Source: Thiotrichaceae bacterium UBA4486 (GTDB taxonomy: Bacteria; Pseudomonadota; Gammaproteobacteria; Eutrophobiales; Eutrophobiaceae). Taken from it: a DNA stretch of 64,000 bases. The notes beneath the pieces were generated by a model that saw nothing but the letters and a program-made list of their open reading frames with translations, ran no database searches and was not told the DNA's origin. This document shows positions 39,158-47,605 of this stretch, piece by piece. Each line of letters begins with the position of its first letter. The stretch's first letter is position 1. A program made the position numbers and the translations under genes. Location of the stretch: contig DGNS01000005.1 in the NCBI GenBank assembly GCA_002389045.1, positions 106,288 to 170,287 of the forward strand, written 5' to 3'.

Positions 39158-39376
39158 CTAGCGCGAACGGTAGGTGATGCGGCCCTTGGACAGATCGTAG
39201 GGCGTCATTTCCACGGTGACCCGGTCGCCGGTAAGTATGCGGATATAGTGCTTGCGCATTTTGCCGGAGATGTGCGCGGTGATGGTGTGACCATTGTCCA
39301 GTTCCACCCGGAACATGGTATTGGGCAGGGTCTCCATGACCGTGCCTTCCATTTCAATATGATCTTCTTTTGCCAT
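39158..39376 (-). CDS. infA: Translation initiation factor IF-1
   Basis: A 72-aa OB-fold protein with the family start [12 protein letters not shown] and [14 protein letters not shown]. It has the normal IF-1 length, and the C-terminus [11 protein letters not shown] is nearly invariant in Proteobacteria. It binds the ribosomal A site during initiation. As in many Gammaproteobacteria it follows aat and bpt on the same strand. Confidence 0.97.
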   Translation of the reverse strand: MAKEDHIEMEGTVMETLPNTMFRVELDNGHTITAHISGKMRKHYIRILTGDRVTVEMTPYDLSKGRITYRSR

Positions 39377-39418
39377 GTAAATGTATGCCGGTTTTCAGGA
39401 AGGGCGAATTTTGCCCTA

Positions 39419-39424
39419 ATTATA
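39419..39424 (-). promoter_or_regulatory. Likely -10 element of infA
   Basis: TATAAT on the minus strand (39424-39419), preceded by GG. It lies 42 nt upstream of the infA ATG. A TTGCCC 19 nt upstream could be a poorly spaced -35. The leader contains an AGGGC/GCCCT stem. Confidence 0.4.
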
Positions 39425-39488
39425 CCGAACTGGCAAAAAAATCGGGCAAATCCCGTGTCCACGGCAGGAAACGCCGCTGTGAAAGCGA

Positions 39489-40205
39489 TCAAAGGTCGTC
39501 AAATCGCAGCCAGCGGGTGCCGATGAAGCGTTCGTGGGGACGATATTCCGTTTTGTAATTCATCTTGTTGCATTCATCGATCCAGTAACCCAGATACAGC
39601 CACTGGAAGCGGTAATGGCGGGCCAGTTCAATTTCATAAAGAATGGCATAACGACCGGGGCTGCGGGCGTGCTGATCGGGATCGAAGAAGGTATACACCG
39701 CCGACAGGGCGTCGTCCATTATGTCTATCACGGCCACGGCCACCAGCAGGCCCTCGTGGCGGAATTCCACGAAGCGGGTATCGGCCCAGCCGGCAGTCAG
39801 GAAGTTCATGTAATTGTCGACACCCGGATTGTCCATTCCTCCACCGGCATGGCGTGAATGGATATAGCGTTGATAGAGGTTGAAATGTTCCTCCCTGAAT
39901 ACTGCTTCCTGTATATTGCAGGTGAGATCCCGGTTCTGCTTCCAGTTGCGGCGCTGATTGCGGTTGGCGCGAAAATCACGTACCGGAATACGTATGGGAA
40001 CACATGCCGAGCAATTATGGCAGTAGGGTTGATACACGTGTTCGCCACTGCGCCTGAAGCCTATGCCTGCCAGGGCTGAATAAAGCGCCCTGTTTTTCGG
40101 AAAATCCGGATCAGCAAACAGGGTTGTCGCCTTGCGCCCGGGCAGATAACTGCACTCATGCTCGGGCGTGGCGTAAAAGCCGAGACTTTCAGGTTCCTTG
40201 CTCAT
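39489..40205 (-). CDS. bpt: Aspartate/glutamate leucyltransferase
   Basis: A 238-aa transferase that adds Leu to proteins with N-terminal Asp or Glu, feeding them to ClpS-ClpAP (N-degron pathway). It contains the N-terminal Cys motif (C-H-N-C-S-A-C-V-P near 62-70) and the G-Y-W-I-D-E-C-N-K-M-N-Y-K near 204-216, both typical of Bpt/Ate1. The start overlaps aat by 17 nt on the same strand, so both N-degron enzymes are produced together. Confidence 0.95.
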   Translation of the reverse strand: MSKEPESLGFYATPEHECSYLPGRKATTLFADPDFPKNRALYSALAGIGFRRSGEHVYQPYCHNCSACVPIRIPVRDFRANRNQRRNWKQNRDLTCNIQEAVFREEHFNLYQRYIHSRHAGGGMDNPGVDNYMNFLTAGWADTRFVEFRHEGLLVAVAVIDIMDDALSAVYTFFDPDQHARSPGRYAILYEIELARHYRFQWLYLGYWIDECNKMNYKTEYRPHERFIGTRWLRFDDL

Positions 40206-40935
40206 AGACCAGTTCAGTCATCGGCCACTCAGGATGTGGCCGCCGGTAACAATAATGCTTGAGCATGTTGGCAAACAGCTTGCGTTGTACCGGTTTGGCT
40301 CCGAGGCTGCGCAGGTGTGGCGAGTAAACCTGGCAATCAATAATGCGAAAACGCTGCTGTTTCAGAAAACGCCCGAGGTGGACCAGGGCTACCTTGGAGG
40401 CATCGGGGCGATCACTGAACATGGACTCGCCGAAAAATACCCGTCCCATGGCCAGGCCGTAAAGACCACCAACCAGATGATTATCCTGCCAGCATTCCAC
40501 CGAATGTGCGTATCCGGCTTCGTGTAACTGTATGAAAGACTCCATAAGTTCGGACGTGATCCAGGTTTCCGCGGTATCACGGCGCGGTGCCGCGCACTTA
40601 TGGATGACCCGGGAAAAATCACGATCCAGCGTGACCTGAAACGTCTTCCTGCGCAGGGTCTTGCCCAGGCTTCGTGAGACATGAATATCCTGCAACTCCA
40701 GGATGCATCGGGGATCGGGTGACCACCACATAACGGGCTGGCCGCTGTTGTACCAGGGAAAAATTCCACGTTGATAAGCATCAAGCAGCCGTGGAATAGA
40801 CAAATCCCCGCCGATAGCCAGCAAGCCGTCCGGGTCACGCAGTGCCGAATTCAGTGGCGGAAACTCGCTGGCGATGATGTTTTCCGAAACCCAGTAGAGC
40901 TGGCTGTCCTGGCGCTTGTAAAGATTCAGTGTCAT
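40189..40935 (-). CDS. aat: Leucyl/phenylalanyl-tRNA-protein transferase
   Basis: A 248-aa transferase that adds Leu or Phe to proteins with N-terminal Lys or Arg for ClpS recognition. Signatures are F-P-P-L-N-S-A-L-x-x-P-D-G-L-L-A-I-G-G-D-L and R-G-I-F-P-W-Y (near 55-61), W-W-S-P-D-P-R, and H-S-V-E-x-W (near 141-147). It overlaps bpt downstream and starts 4 nt inside the end of the upstream DUF482 gene, suggesting one transcript. Confidence 0.97.
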   Translation of the reverse strand: MTLNLYKRQDSQLYWVSENIIASEFPPLNSALRDPDGLLAIGGDLSIPRLLDAYQRGIFPWYNSGQPVMWWSPDPRCILELQDIHVSRSLGKTLRRKTFQVTLDRDFSRVIHKCAAPRRDTAETWITSELMESFIQLHEAGYAHSVECWQDNHLVGGLYGLAMGRVFFGESMFSDRPDASKVALVHLGRFLKQQRFRIIDCQVYSPHLRSLGAKPVQRKLFANMLKHYCYRRPHPEWPMTELVYEQGT

Positions 40936-42107
40936 TTGCCGGGCTCCATACGGGAATTATAGGCATTGTGCCGGGTCAGTGCCGCGATTTGTGCATTGAC
41001 ATGGCTGCTTTCCCGGTTGAAGAAGTCCTCGACAACGCGCATGAATTCCGGATGACTGAACCAGTGCATGGAGGTGGCGCGAACCGGGAGGAATCCACGC
41101 AGCAGTTTGTGTTCGCCCTGCACTCCGGCGTCAAGACAACATAATCGTTTCCGGATGCAGTAATCAATGGTCTGGTAGTAACACAGCTCGAAATGCAGAT
41201 TGGGAAACCAGCCGTTACATCCCCAGTGCCGGCCGTAAAGGATCCTCGCCGATTTCATGGTAAAGGAGCCGGCCACGTAGCGGCCTTTGTGCCTGGCGAG
41301 AAAGAGCGTAATGGCCTCAGGCATATCGCGGGTCAATGCCTCGAAAAAGGGCAGGGTAAAACGTGGCTCGCCCCACTTGCGCTCGAAGGTTGAACAGTAG
41401 AAATCGTAAAACACCCCCCAGTGCGCTGCGCTGATGTCTTCACCCTCGAGAATTTCAACAGCAATGTTCTGTTCTGCCACCGAGCGGCGTTCCCGGCGGA
41501 TCTGCTTGCGTCGCCGGGCAGTGAGATGTTGTAAAAAATCATCGAAACTGTCGTATCCCCGGTTTGTCCAGTGGTACTGCCAGGTGAAGCGGGATAATAG
41601 AAAGTCCGTTGCCGGTGCGTTTAATGTAGTTTCATCACAAAACAGCAGATGCAGAGATGACATGGCCTGCTCCGTGCACCATTCGCGCACATACTGTAGC
41701 AGTTGCCGGCTGATGTTTTCCGCGTCATCCAGGTCAGGGGCGTGAAGCAAGCGCGGCCCGGTAACGGGAGTAAATGGTATGGCGGAGACCAGCTTCGGGT
41801 AATAATCAAGCCCGGTACGATAACAGGCGTCGGCGATCATGTAGTCGAAGACAAACTCACCGTGGGAGTTGGTCTTGATATAGAGCGGTATCGCTGCAAC
41901 AGGTATCCCGTTGCGAAAGGCCACTGAATGGCAGGGTATCCAACCGTGCGCCTCGAGATCGACATGTGTTTCCAGGTTGTTGAGAAAGTGCCATCCTAGA
42001 AAAGGGTTGTCAGTGGCTGACAGGGTATTCCATTGCCCCGGGGTCAGGTGCGATATGCGGTCGAATTGACAAAAAGTCAGTGCGGTTTCAAGGGGCAAAT
42101 TGTACAA
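40932..42107 (-). CDS. GNAT-type acyltransferase, DUF482 family
   Basis: A ~391-aa protein of the family once annotated as involved in peptidogalycan biosynthesis, with a double GNAT-like fold. Motifs include the F-L-x-H-F-L-N-N-L-type start (here P-F-L-G-W-H-F-L-N-N-L-E), A-R-R-R-K-Q-I-R-R-E-R near 197-207, and G-R-H-W-G-C near 291-296. The substrate is unknown; homology to FemAB-like enzymes suggests aminoacyl or acyl transfer. The start is TTG with no better option in frame. It probably begins the operon leading to aat, bpt and infA. Confidence 0.78.
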   Translation of the reverse strand: MYNLPLETALTFCQFDRISHLTPGQWNTLSATDNPFLGWHFLNNLETHVDLEAHGWIPCHSVAFRNGIPVAAIPLYIKTNSHGEFVFDYMIADACYRTGLDYYPKLVSAIPFTPVTGPRLLHAPDLDDAENISRQLLQYVREWCTEQAMSSLHLLFCDETTLNAPATDFLLSRFTWQYHWTNRGYDSFDDFLQHLTARRRKQIRRERRSVAEQNIAVEILEGEDISAAHWGVFYDFYCSTFERKWGEPRFTLPFFEALTRDMPEAITLFLARHKGRYVAGSFTMKSARILYGRHWGCNGWFPNLHFELCYYQTIDYCIRKRLCCLDAGVQGEHKLLRGFLPVRATSMHWFSHPEFMRVVEDFFNRESSHVNAQIAALTRHNAYNSRMEPGK

Positions 42108-42124
42108 CCGTAATGCGTTGGTAA

Positions 42125-42628
42125 TCAGGGGGCGGTAACATCCAGATCACCCAGCGCCGCGGTCAGGGCGCGGCTGGAACCACTGAGCGAAAAACGGGTT
42201 TCATCGTAGCCGCCCGTTTCCAGAATAAAACGGTAGGTCACCGCCTGGCCGTTTTTGACGGCATTCAGGGCCCGGGATTCGACCTTTTGTTCCTTGACAT
42301 AGCCGAGCACGAATTCGGCCCATTGGCGTTCCGCCAGGCAACGGGCCTCATTGATCGATCGATTACTGATGAGTCGATCGTCGATCTGGTAGGTGGGACA
42401 CATACTGGTCGACAGGCGTTGTTCAACCTTGTTGGTGCTGAAGCGGGAGCGAATGGCACCGTTACTGTCGAGATAGACCTCGAGGCTGTAGCCGTCCGGG
42501 TTCTCGGTATATGCTACGCGGGTCTCCCGTGCCGAATCCACATCCGTATGCACCACCACGGACCATTCGGCCCGCGCGGCATTCGCTCCCATCAGTACCA
42601 GCACCAGTAGTAATTGAAATCTGTGCAT
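42125..42628 (-). CDS. Exported protein of unknown function
   Basis: A 167-aa protein with a clear signal peptide (R-F-Q-L-L-L-V-L-V-L-M-G-A-N-A-A-R-A, cleavage near 20). The mature part has two Cys (C-P-T-Y and A-R-C-L-A) that could form a disulfide; no family is recognised. The ATG at 42628 is preferred over a TTG 21 nt upstream. The gene ends 17 nt before the DUF482 start and may share its transcript. It diverges from the next gene at 42740. Confidence 0.65.
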   Translation of the reverse strand: MHRFQLLLVLVLMGANAARAEWSVVVHTDVDSARETRVAYTENPDGYSLEVYLDSNGAIRSRFSTNKVEQRLSTSMCPTYQIDDRLISNRSINEARCLAERQWAEFVLGYVKEQKVESRALNAVKNGQAVTYRFILETGGYDETRFSLSGSSRALTAALGDLDVTAP

Positions 42629-42739
42629 TGCCGCCAGTGTATAGTGCAATTTGGCATATTAATATAGCATAATATTGATTAACTTGAAGTTTTCGATGAC
42701 TCTTTCATGTAGTTTCTTGTCCCGGACAGCCTGCTGGTC

Positions 42740-43735
42740 ATGAATCGCCGTCAGTTTCTGAGTCTGAGTGCCATCATCACCGGGGCCATTTCCCTGGCCG
42801 GGCGCTATGCCAGCGCAACACCGGTAGAAGAACGACTTACCGGATTGTTATACGACGAAGTGTTCCTGGATCACTGGCTGCAACCAGGCCATCCGGAATC
42901 CCCGGCGCGGCTGCGTGCGATTTTCACGGCGTTGGAGGCCGCCGGCCTGTTTGAGCAAACACATCCCCTGGGCTTTATTGCCGATCCGGATCCCTGGATA
43001 CGGACCATTCACACCGGGGCGCATATGCGTTCGCTGAGCCGCGATCATCCACGTGGTCACGAAGTCACCCGTAAGGTTGTGGCCGGTGTGCTCGATGCGG
43101 TAGACGCTGTCTGCTCGGGCAAGGTTCGCAACGCCTTCTGCGTCACCCGCCCACCCGGGCATCACGCTGAGAACACGGGCCGCGTGGAAGGCTTTTGCTT
43201 TTACAATACCGTGGCTATTGCGGCACGTTATGCACAACAACAGTTCAAGCTGGAGAAGATCCTCATTGTCGACTGGGACTATCACCACGGTAACGGCACT
43301 GAATCGGCGTTCTACGAGGATTCTTCCGTACTGTTTTTTTCAACCCATGATTATTACGCCTACCCGGGAACGGGCGATCCGAAGAAAACCGGCAGCGGCG
43401 CGGGGGAGGGCACCAATATCAACATTCACCTGCCATGCGGGACGACAGATGAGATGATTCAGGATGCCTTTACAGAACACTTGCTGCCGGCAGCGGAGGC
43501 TTTCCGGCCGGATATGATCCTGATCTCGGCCGGCTTTGACAGTCGTAAAAATGATCTGTTGGGGTGTTACCGGATTACTGATGAAGGATTTGCGGAGCTG
43601 ACCCGCATGGTTATGTCACTGGCGGACAGGCATTGTGATGGCCGATTGATTTCCGTGCTTGAAGGCGGTTACACGCCATCCGGCCTGGCCAGCGCCACGC
43701 TGGCGCATGTGCAGACATTAATGGGCGGCGGCTGA
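42740..43735 (+). CDS. Tat-exported histone-deacetylase-like amidohydrolase
   Basis: A 331-aa arginase/deacetylase-fold enzyme. The start reads N-R-R-Q-F-L-S-L-S-A, a twin-arginine signal, followed by a hydrophobic stretch and A-S-A near 26. The catalytic residues are R-P-P-G-H-H (137-142), the zinc ligands D180 and H182 in V-D-W-D-Y-H-H-G-N-G, and D267 in S-A-G-F-D; the late Tyr is in L-E-G-G-Y. All active-site residues are intact, so it should deacetylate small amides such as polyamines or acetylated amino compounds. A secreted location is unusual for the family. Confidence 0.88.
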   Translation: MNRRQFLSLSAIITGAISLAGRYASATPVEERLTGLLYDEVFLDHWLQPGHPESPARLRAIFTALEAAGLFEQTHPLGFIADPDPWIRTIHTGAHMRSLSRDHPRGHEVTRKVVAGVLDAVDAVCSGKVRNAFCVTRPPGHHAENTGRVEGFCFYNTVAIAARYAQQQFKLEKILIVDWDYHHGNGTESAFYEDSSVLFFSTHDYYAYPGTGDPKKTGSGAGEGTNINIHLPCGTTDEMIQDAFTEHLLPAAEAFRPDMILISAGFDSRKNDLLGCYRITDEGFAELTRMVMSLADRHCDGRLISVLEGGYTPSGLASATLAHVQTLMGGG

Positions 43736-43783
43736 AATCAGCAACCGGCGCCCTGATGTTTTGCCGAGCCGGGTTCCGGCCGA

Positions 43784-44125
43784 TTATTTCTTGTGGGTTT
43801 CGGAATTTTTTGAATACATCGGAAACGGCATGACATTGCCATCGCTGCTCTCGGTGATCCTGGCCGTACCCTGTTTGCTGACCTGATCAATACGGATTAT
43901 GGCGTGCATGGGAATGTAGGTGCGTTCGACATCCTTGAATTCGGATTTCAGATTTTCCTCGGTCGGGTCCACGACCAGTGTAGAGTTTTCACCAAAGATC
44001 AGCTTTTCAACCTCGATAAAACCGAACAGTCCTTCATGGGAAACATGACTGGCATAGATCTCGTAGATCCTGCCCTGATTATGAAAAATGATCTTGTAAA
44101 TCGGTGTGCTGCGTTTATGACTCAT
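43784..44125 (-). CDS. DUF1820 family protein
   Basis: A 113-aa protein beginning P-I-Y-K-I-I-F-H-N-Q-G-R-I-Y-E-I-Y-A, with G-L-F-G-F-I-E-V-E-K-L-I-F-G near 32-45, as in DUF1820. It is short, soluble and gammaproteobacterial, with no known function. It lies on the strand opposite the deacetylase gene; spacing is 48 nt, convergent. Confidence 0.82.
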   Translation of the reverse strand: MSHKRSTPIYKIIFHNQGRIYEIYASHVSHEGLFGFIEVEKLIFGENSTLVVDPTEENLKSEFKDVERTYIPMHAIIRIDQVSKQGTARITESSDGNVMPFPMYSKNSETHKK

Positions 44126-44208
44126 GGACTCGGTTCAGGTGTCGTAGTGGAAGGCTGCGCGATTCTAGCACAAAAACACCGCTAACCCTGCCTGGAGAGA
44201 GTTTTCTG

Positions 44209-45711
44209 TTAACCAGGATAATACAGTCCGCCGCCGGGTCCGAGCGGGACCCCCAGCGCCAGCCAGAGCAGTAACAGGCCCGTCCATACGACTGCGAACA
44301 CCAGCGTATAGGGCAGCATCGCCGCCACCACGGTGCCCAGACCCGAACCCTTCAGGTATTTCTGCACCAGTACCACGATGATGATCATGTAGGGATTCAG
44401 TGGTGTTATGACATTACTGACCGAGTCACCGACCCGGTAGGCGGCCTGGGTCAATTCCGGGCTGATCCCCACCTGCATCAGCATCGGCACGAACACCGGG
44501 GCAAGAAAGGCGTACTTGGCGGAAGCCGAGCCCATGAGCAGGTTGGCCAGGATCACCATGAGTATGAAGCTGGACAGCAACAGCGAGGCCGGCACACCCA
44601 GACCGGCCAGCCACTGGCCGCCGGCAATGGCGGTCATTTCGCCAAGGCCGGAATATTTGAACGCTTCGATGAACTGGGCAGCAAAAAATGCCAGGACGAT
44701 GTATGGTCCGAGGCCGGCAATGGTTTCGCCCAGCATACGGGCGATGTCCTTGTCACTGCGGATGCTGCCGGTGGTGATGCCGTAGACAATGCCCGGAACG
44801 ATGAAAAACAAAAATAACAGCGGCACCGTTGCTTCAACCCAGCGCGGAAAATGCCGGCCAACGCCATGCAACGGGCCCGAAGGGGAATACACGGCCAGAA
44901 AGACCAGGATGAAACCAATGAGAACAGAAATTAAAGCATATATAAAACCTTTAATATCATTAAGTTCTAATTGATTTTTAATGTTGATTCCAGGCTTGGC
45001 ATCCATGCCTGAATCGCCCAAATTGGGCTCAACCCAGAGCGATGATACCGCCCAGCCGGTCAGTGTCAGCAGTACCGTGGAGACCATCATGAACCAGAGG
45101 TTGGCCGTGGTTGCCACCTGGTAACCCGGTTCGATGATCTGTGCACCGGCCTGGGTCAAACCGGCAAGCAGGGGATCCAGTGCGGTGATGGTGAAATTGG
45201 CGCTGAATCCCGCCGAGATCCCGGCAAAAACGGCGGCGATACCGGCAATCGGCGAACGTCCCGCGGCCAGGTACATGGCCGCGGCAATGGGTGGCAGGAC
45301 TACATAACCGGCATCGAGGGTCAGTGAAGAAAGTATGCCGACAAGGATGGTAAACGGGGTCAGTAAAACAGCCGGGATGCGTTGCATAGCGGCGCCCAGC
45401 AAGGCCGGCAACAGACCGGAGCGTTCGGCGAGACCGATGCCGAGCATGCCGACCAGCACGATCCCGAGCGGCGGAAAACGGATGAAATTGTCCACCATGT
45501 GGCTGAGCAGCCACCAGATGCCGTCGGAACTGACCAGGCTGTTGGCCCTCAGCTCACCTTTGACCTCGCTGCTGACGCTCCAGTCGAACGCGCTGGCCAG
45601 GTACGACAGGGCAATGACAAGGCAGAAACCGATAAAGAACAGGGTGGCCGGATCAGGCAGCCGGTTACCGACGGTTTCGATGCGTTTAAGGAAGGCCACG
45701 GCCGTTGCCAA
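44209..45711 (-). CDS. AbgT family transporter
   Basis: A 500-aa inner-membrane transporter with about 12 helices. The repeated hairpin loops typical of AbgT are visible: A-G-F-S-A-N-F-T-I-T-A-L-D-P-L-L-A-G near 166-183, and N-V-I-T-P-L-N-P-Y late in the sequence. AbgT of E. coli imports p-aminobenzoyl-glutamate; other members export sulfonamides. No AbgA/B peptidase is adjacent. The start is TTG and overlaps the previous gene by 26 nt; GTG four codons in is an alternative. Confidence 0.88.
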   Translation of the reverse strand: MATAVAFLKRIETVGNRLPDPATLFFIGFCLVIALSYLASAFDWSVSSEVKGELRANSLVSSDGIWWLLSHMVDNFIRFPPLGIVLVGMLGIGLAERSGLLPALLGAAMQRIPAVLLTPFTILVGILSSLTLDAGYVVLPPIAAAMYLAAGRSPIAGIAAVFAGISAGFSANFTITALDPLLAGLTQAGAQIIEPGYQVATTANLWFMMVSTVLLTLTGWAVSSLWVEPNLGDSGMDAKPGINIKNQLELNDIKGFIYALISVLIGFILVFLAVYSPSGPLHGVGRHFPRWVEATVPLLFLFFIVPGIVYGITTGSIRSDKDIARMLGETIAGLGPYIVLAFFAAQFIEAFKYSGLGEMTAIAGGQWLAGLGVPASLLLSSFILMVILANLLMGSASAKYAFLAPVFVPMLMQVGISPELTQAAYRVGDSVSNVITPLNPYMIIIVVLVQKYLKGSGLGTVVAAMLPYTLVFAVVWTGLLLLWLALGVPLGPGGGLYYPG

Positions 45712-46513
45712 GGTTGTCGGTCAGGAAACGATCCAGGGCGTGCAGGTAGTGGCCGCCGCTGACCATGAATCCGTCATTGTGACCACCCTTCAGTTCCACG
45801 AAGGTCTTCGGCTCGTTGGCCAGTTCGTAAATTTGCCGGCCAAAATCATACGGCACGATATCATCATCAGGACTGTGCAGTATCAATACCGGCACATGAA
45901 TATTGCCGATACGCTCGCCGGTGGCGTAGTCATGCCGGGTGAGCAGACCCACGGGCAGAAAGGGGTAGAGCCGCTTGCCCATGTCGGCCACCGAGGTAAA
46001 CGTGGACTCCAGGATCAAGGCCCGCGGCGGATGCTGCTCGGCCAGCCACGCGGCCACGGCCGCACCGAGCGAACGGCCGAAGTAAACCAGGGCATCCGCA
46101 GCGGTCTTTTTTTCATGCAGCAGGAAATCCCGTGCGGCCAGGGCGTCATCGTACGTCGCCTGTTCCGAGGGTTTGCCCGTACTTTGCCCATAGCCCTGGT
46201 AATCGATGATCAGGGTGGCAAGGCCAAGGCGATGAAAAATAGCAAGGCTGTCCAGGCGATGGGAGATATTGCCGCCGTTGCCGTGGAAAAACAGTAAATG
46301 GCCGCGTGGCGCGGGGTGGGGCAGGTACCAGCCATGTACCCTGTTGCCCCTGCTGCTGGTGATGGTTACTTCTTCATAATCAAGGTTGATGGCCGCCGGC
46401 GTAGTCACCAGTTCACGGGTTGGATAATAGATTATCCGTTCCTGCAGCAGGTACAGCAGCAGTGACAACAGGACGATAACCGTAACAACAATGGTAATGG
46501 CGGAAGTGAGCAT
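45686..46513 (-). CDS. Membrane-anchored alpha/beta hydrolase
   Basis: A 275-aa protein with a hydrophobic N-terminal helix (about 5-24), then an alpha/beta hydrolase. The nucleophile is S148 in G-R-S-L-G-A-A; the acid is in H-S-P-D-D-D near 210 and the base His in G-G-H-N-D-G near 250. H-G-N-G-G near 77-81 is the oxyanion-hole turn. The family (similar to YfhR/ABHD13) covers esterases and thioesterases; the substrate is unknown. It starts 35 nt after the quinone oxidoreductase and overlaps the AbgT gene. Confidence 0.85.
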   Translation of the reverse strand: MLTSAITIVVTVIVLLSLLLYLLQERIIYYPTRELVTTPAAINLDYEEVTITSSRGNRVHGWYLPHPAPRGHLLFFHGNGGNISHRLDSLAIFHRLGLATLIIDYQGYGQSTGKPSEQATYDDALAARDFLLHEKKTAADALVYFGRSLGAAVAAWLAEQHPPRALILESTFTSVADMGKRLYPFLPVGLLTRHDYATGERIGNIHVPVLILHSPDDDIVPYDFGRQIYELANEPKTFVELKGGHNDGFMVSGGHYLHALDRFLTDNLGNGRGLP

Positions 46514-46548
46514 GCGCCTTGTCAGTTGCAACAGTGTCCGGCCGTTGC

Positions 46549-47544
46549 TCAAGGAATGGCGAGTACCAGTTTGCCGCGCGTGCTTGCGGTTTCGATGGCG
46601 CGGTGTGCCTCGGCAATGTGATCGAATGGGTACACCCTCTCGACGTGGATGCGGAGTTTGCTGCTGTCGAACAGCCGCGCACATTGATCGAGGATCCAGG
46701 TCTGGTGGCGCTGTGCATCTTCAAGGCCGAGCAGTAGCGGAGAGAGCATCACCTCCTGGCTGATGCGCAGGTTGCGAAAACGCGCTACCGACCAGTCCAC
46801 GTCGGGCGGTATCAGCAACAGGGTAACCAGGTCACCGTAAACGCGCACGGCCGGAAAACTTTGTCTGAAAACATCGCCACCGACGTTGTCCATTACCATG
46901 TCGACGCCGCGACCATTGGTGAGCTCCAGTGTGGTTTCAACCACGTCCTGCGTCTTGTAGTTGATTACTTCATCAGCGCCGAGATCGCGGACAAAATCGG
47001 CCTTTGCATCGGAGCTCACCGTGGTAATCACCCGGGCGCCGATGTGCCTGGCCAGTTGAACAGCCACGTGACCGACGCCGCCGGCACCGGCATGGATCAG
47101 TACGGTATCGCCGGCACCGACATCGGCACGGTCAAACAGTGATTCCCAGGCCGTTAACAGCACCAGTGGCGCCGCGGCGGCCTGGTTGAAATCCAGCGAT
47201 GCCGGCTTGTTGGCCACGAAACGCTGATCGAGCACGATGTACTCGGCGTAGTTGCCGGCAATGCCACTGACTCCGCCGTGGAAAAAGTACACTTCGTCGC
47301 CTTCACGCAGTTCAACCACGCCAGTACCCGTGGATTCCACCACACCGGCTCCGTCACAACCGAGGATGGTGGGTAAGGGATCGACAGGATAGGCGCCGCT
47401 GCGCATCTTGGTGTCCACGGGATTGATCCCGGCGGCATGCAGTTTGACCCGTACCCCGGTGGATGAGGTGATTTCCGGTAATGGAACATCGACGACTTCC
47501 AGCACTTCAGGACCGCCGGGGCGGGTCATGTGGATGGCTTTCAT
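46549..47544 (-). CDS. Quinone oxidoreductase-like MDR protein
   Basis: A 331-aa zinc-free medium-chain dehydrogenase. It has G-A-G-G-V-G-H-V-A-V-Q-L-A near 149-161 (the NADPH-binding turn), C-D-G-A-G-V-V-E and D-N-V-G-G. The lack of zinc-ligand Cys residues points to the quinone oxidoreductase group, which reduces quinones or enones with NADPH. The ATG at 47544 directly abuts a tandem repeat array and has no ribosome site. The gene continues the minus-strand run toward AbgT. Confidence 0.88.
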   Translation of the reverse strand: MKAIHMTRPGGPEVLEVVDVPLPEITSSTGVRVKLHAAGINPVDTKMRSGAYPVDPLPTILGCDGAGVVESTGTGVVELREGDEVYFFHGGVSGIAGNYAEYIVLDQRFVANKPASLDFNQAAAAPLVLLTAWESLFDRADVGAGDTVLIHAGAGGVGHVAVQLARHIGARVITTVSSDAKADFVRDLGADEVINYKTQDVVETTLELTNGRGVDMVMDNVGGDVFRQSFPAVRVYGDLVTLLLIPPDVDWSVARFRNLRISQEVMLSPLLLGLEDAQRHQTWILDQCARLFDSSKLRIHVERVYPFDHIAEAHRAIETASTRGKLVLAIP

Positions 47545-47578
47545 TGGTTTGGTGATTGGTGAATTGGTGATTGGTGAA
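47542..47578. repeat. Tandem 7/8-bp repeat touching the oxidoreductase start codon
   Basis: On plus the unit is ATTGGTG or ATTGGTGA. About four tandem units follow a variant first copy, ending at 47578. On the minus strand it reads CACCAAT repeated and runs up to and into the ATG (47544-47542). No Shine-Dalgarno is present. Confidence 0.85.
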
Positions 47579-47605
47579 TAGAGTAACACGCAGAAGAAGT
47601 TCCTG

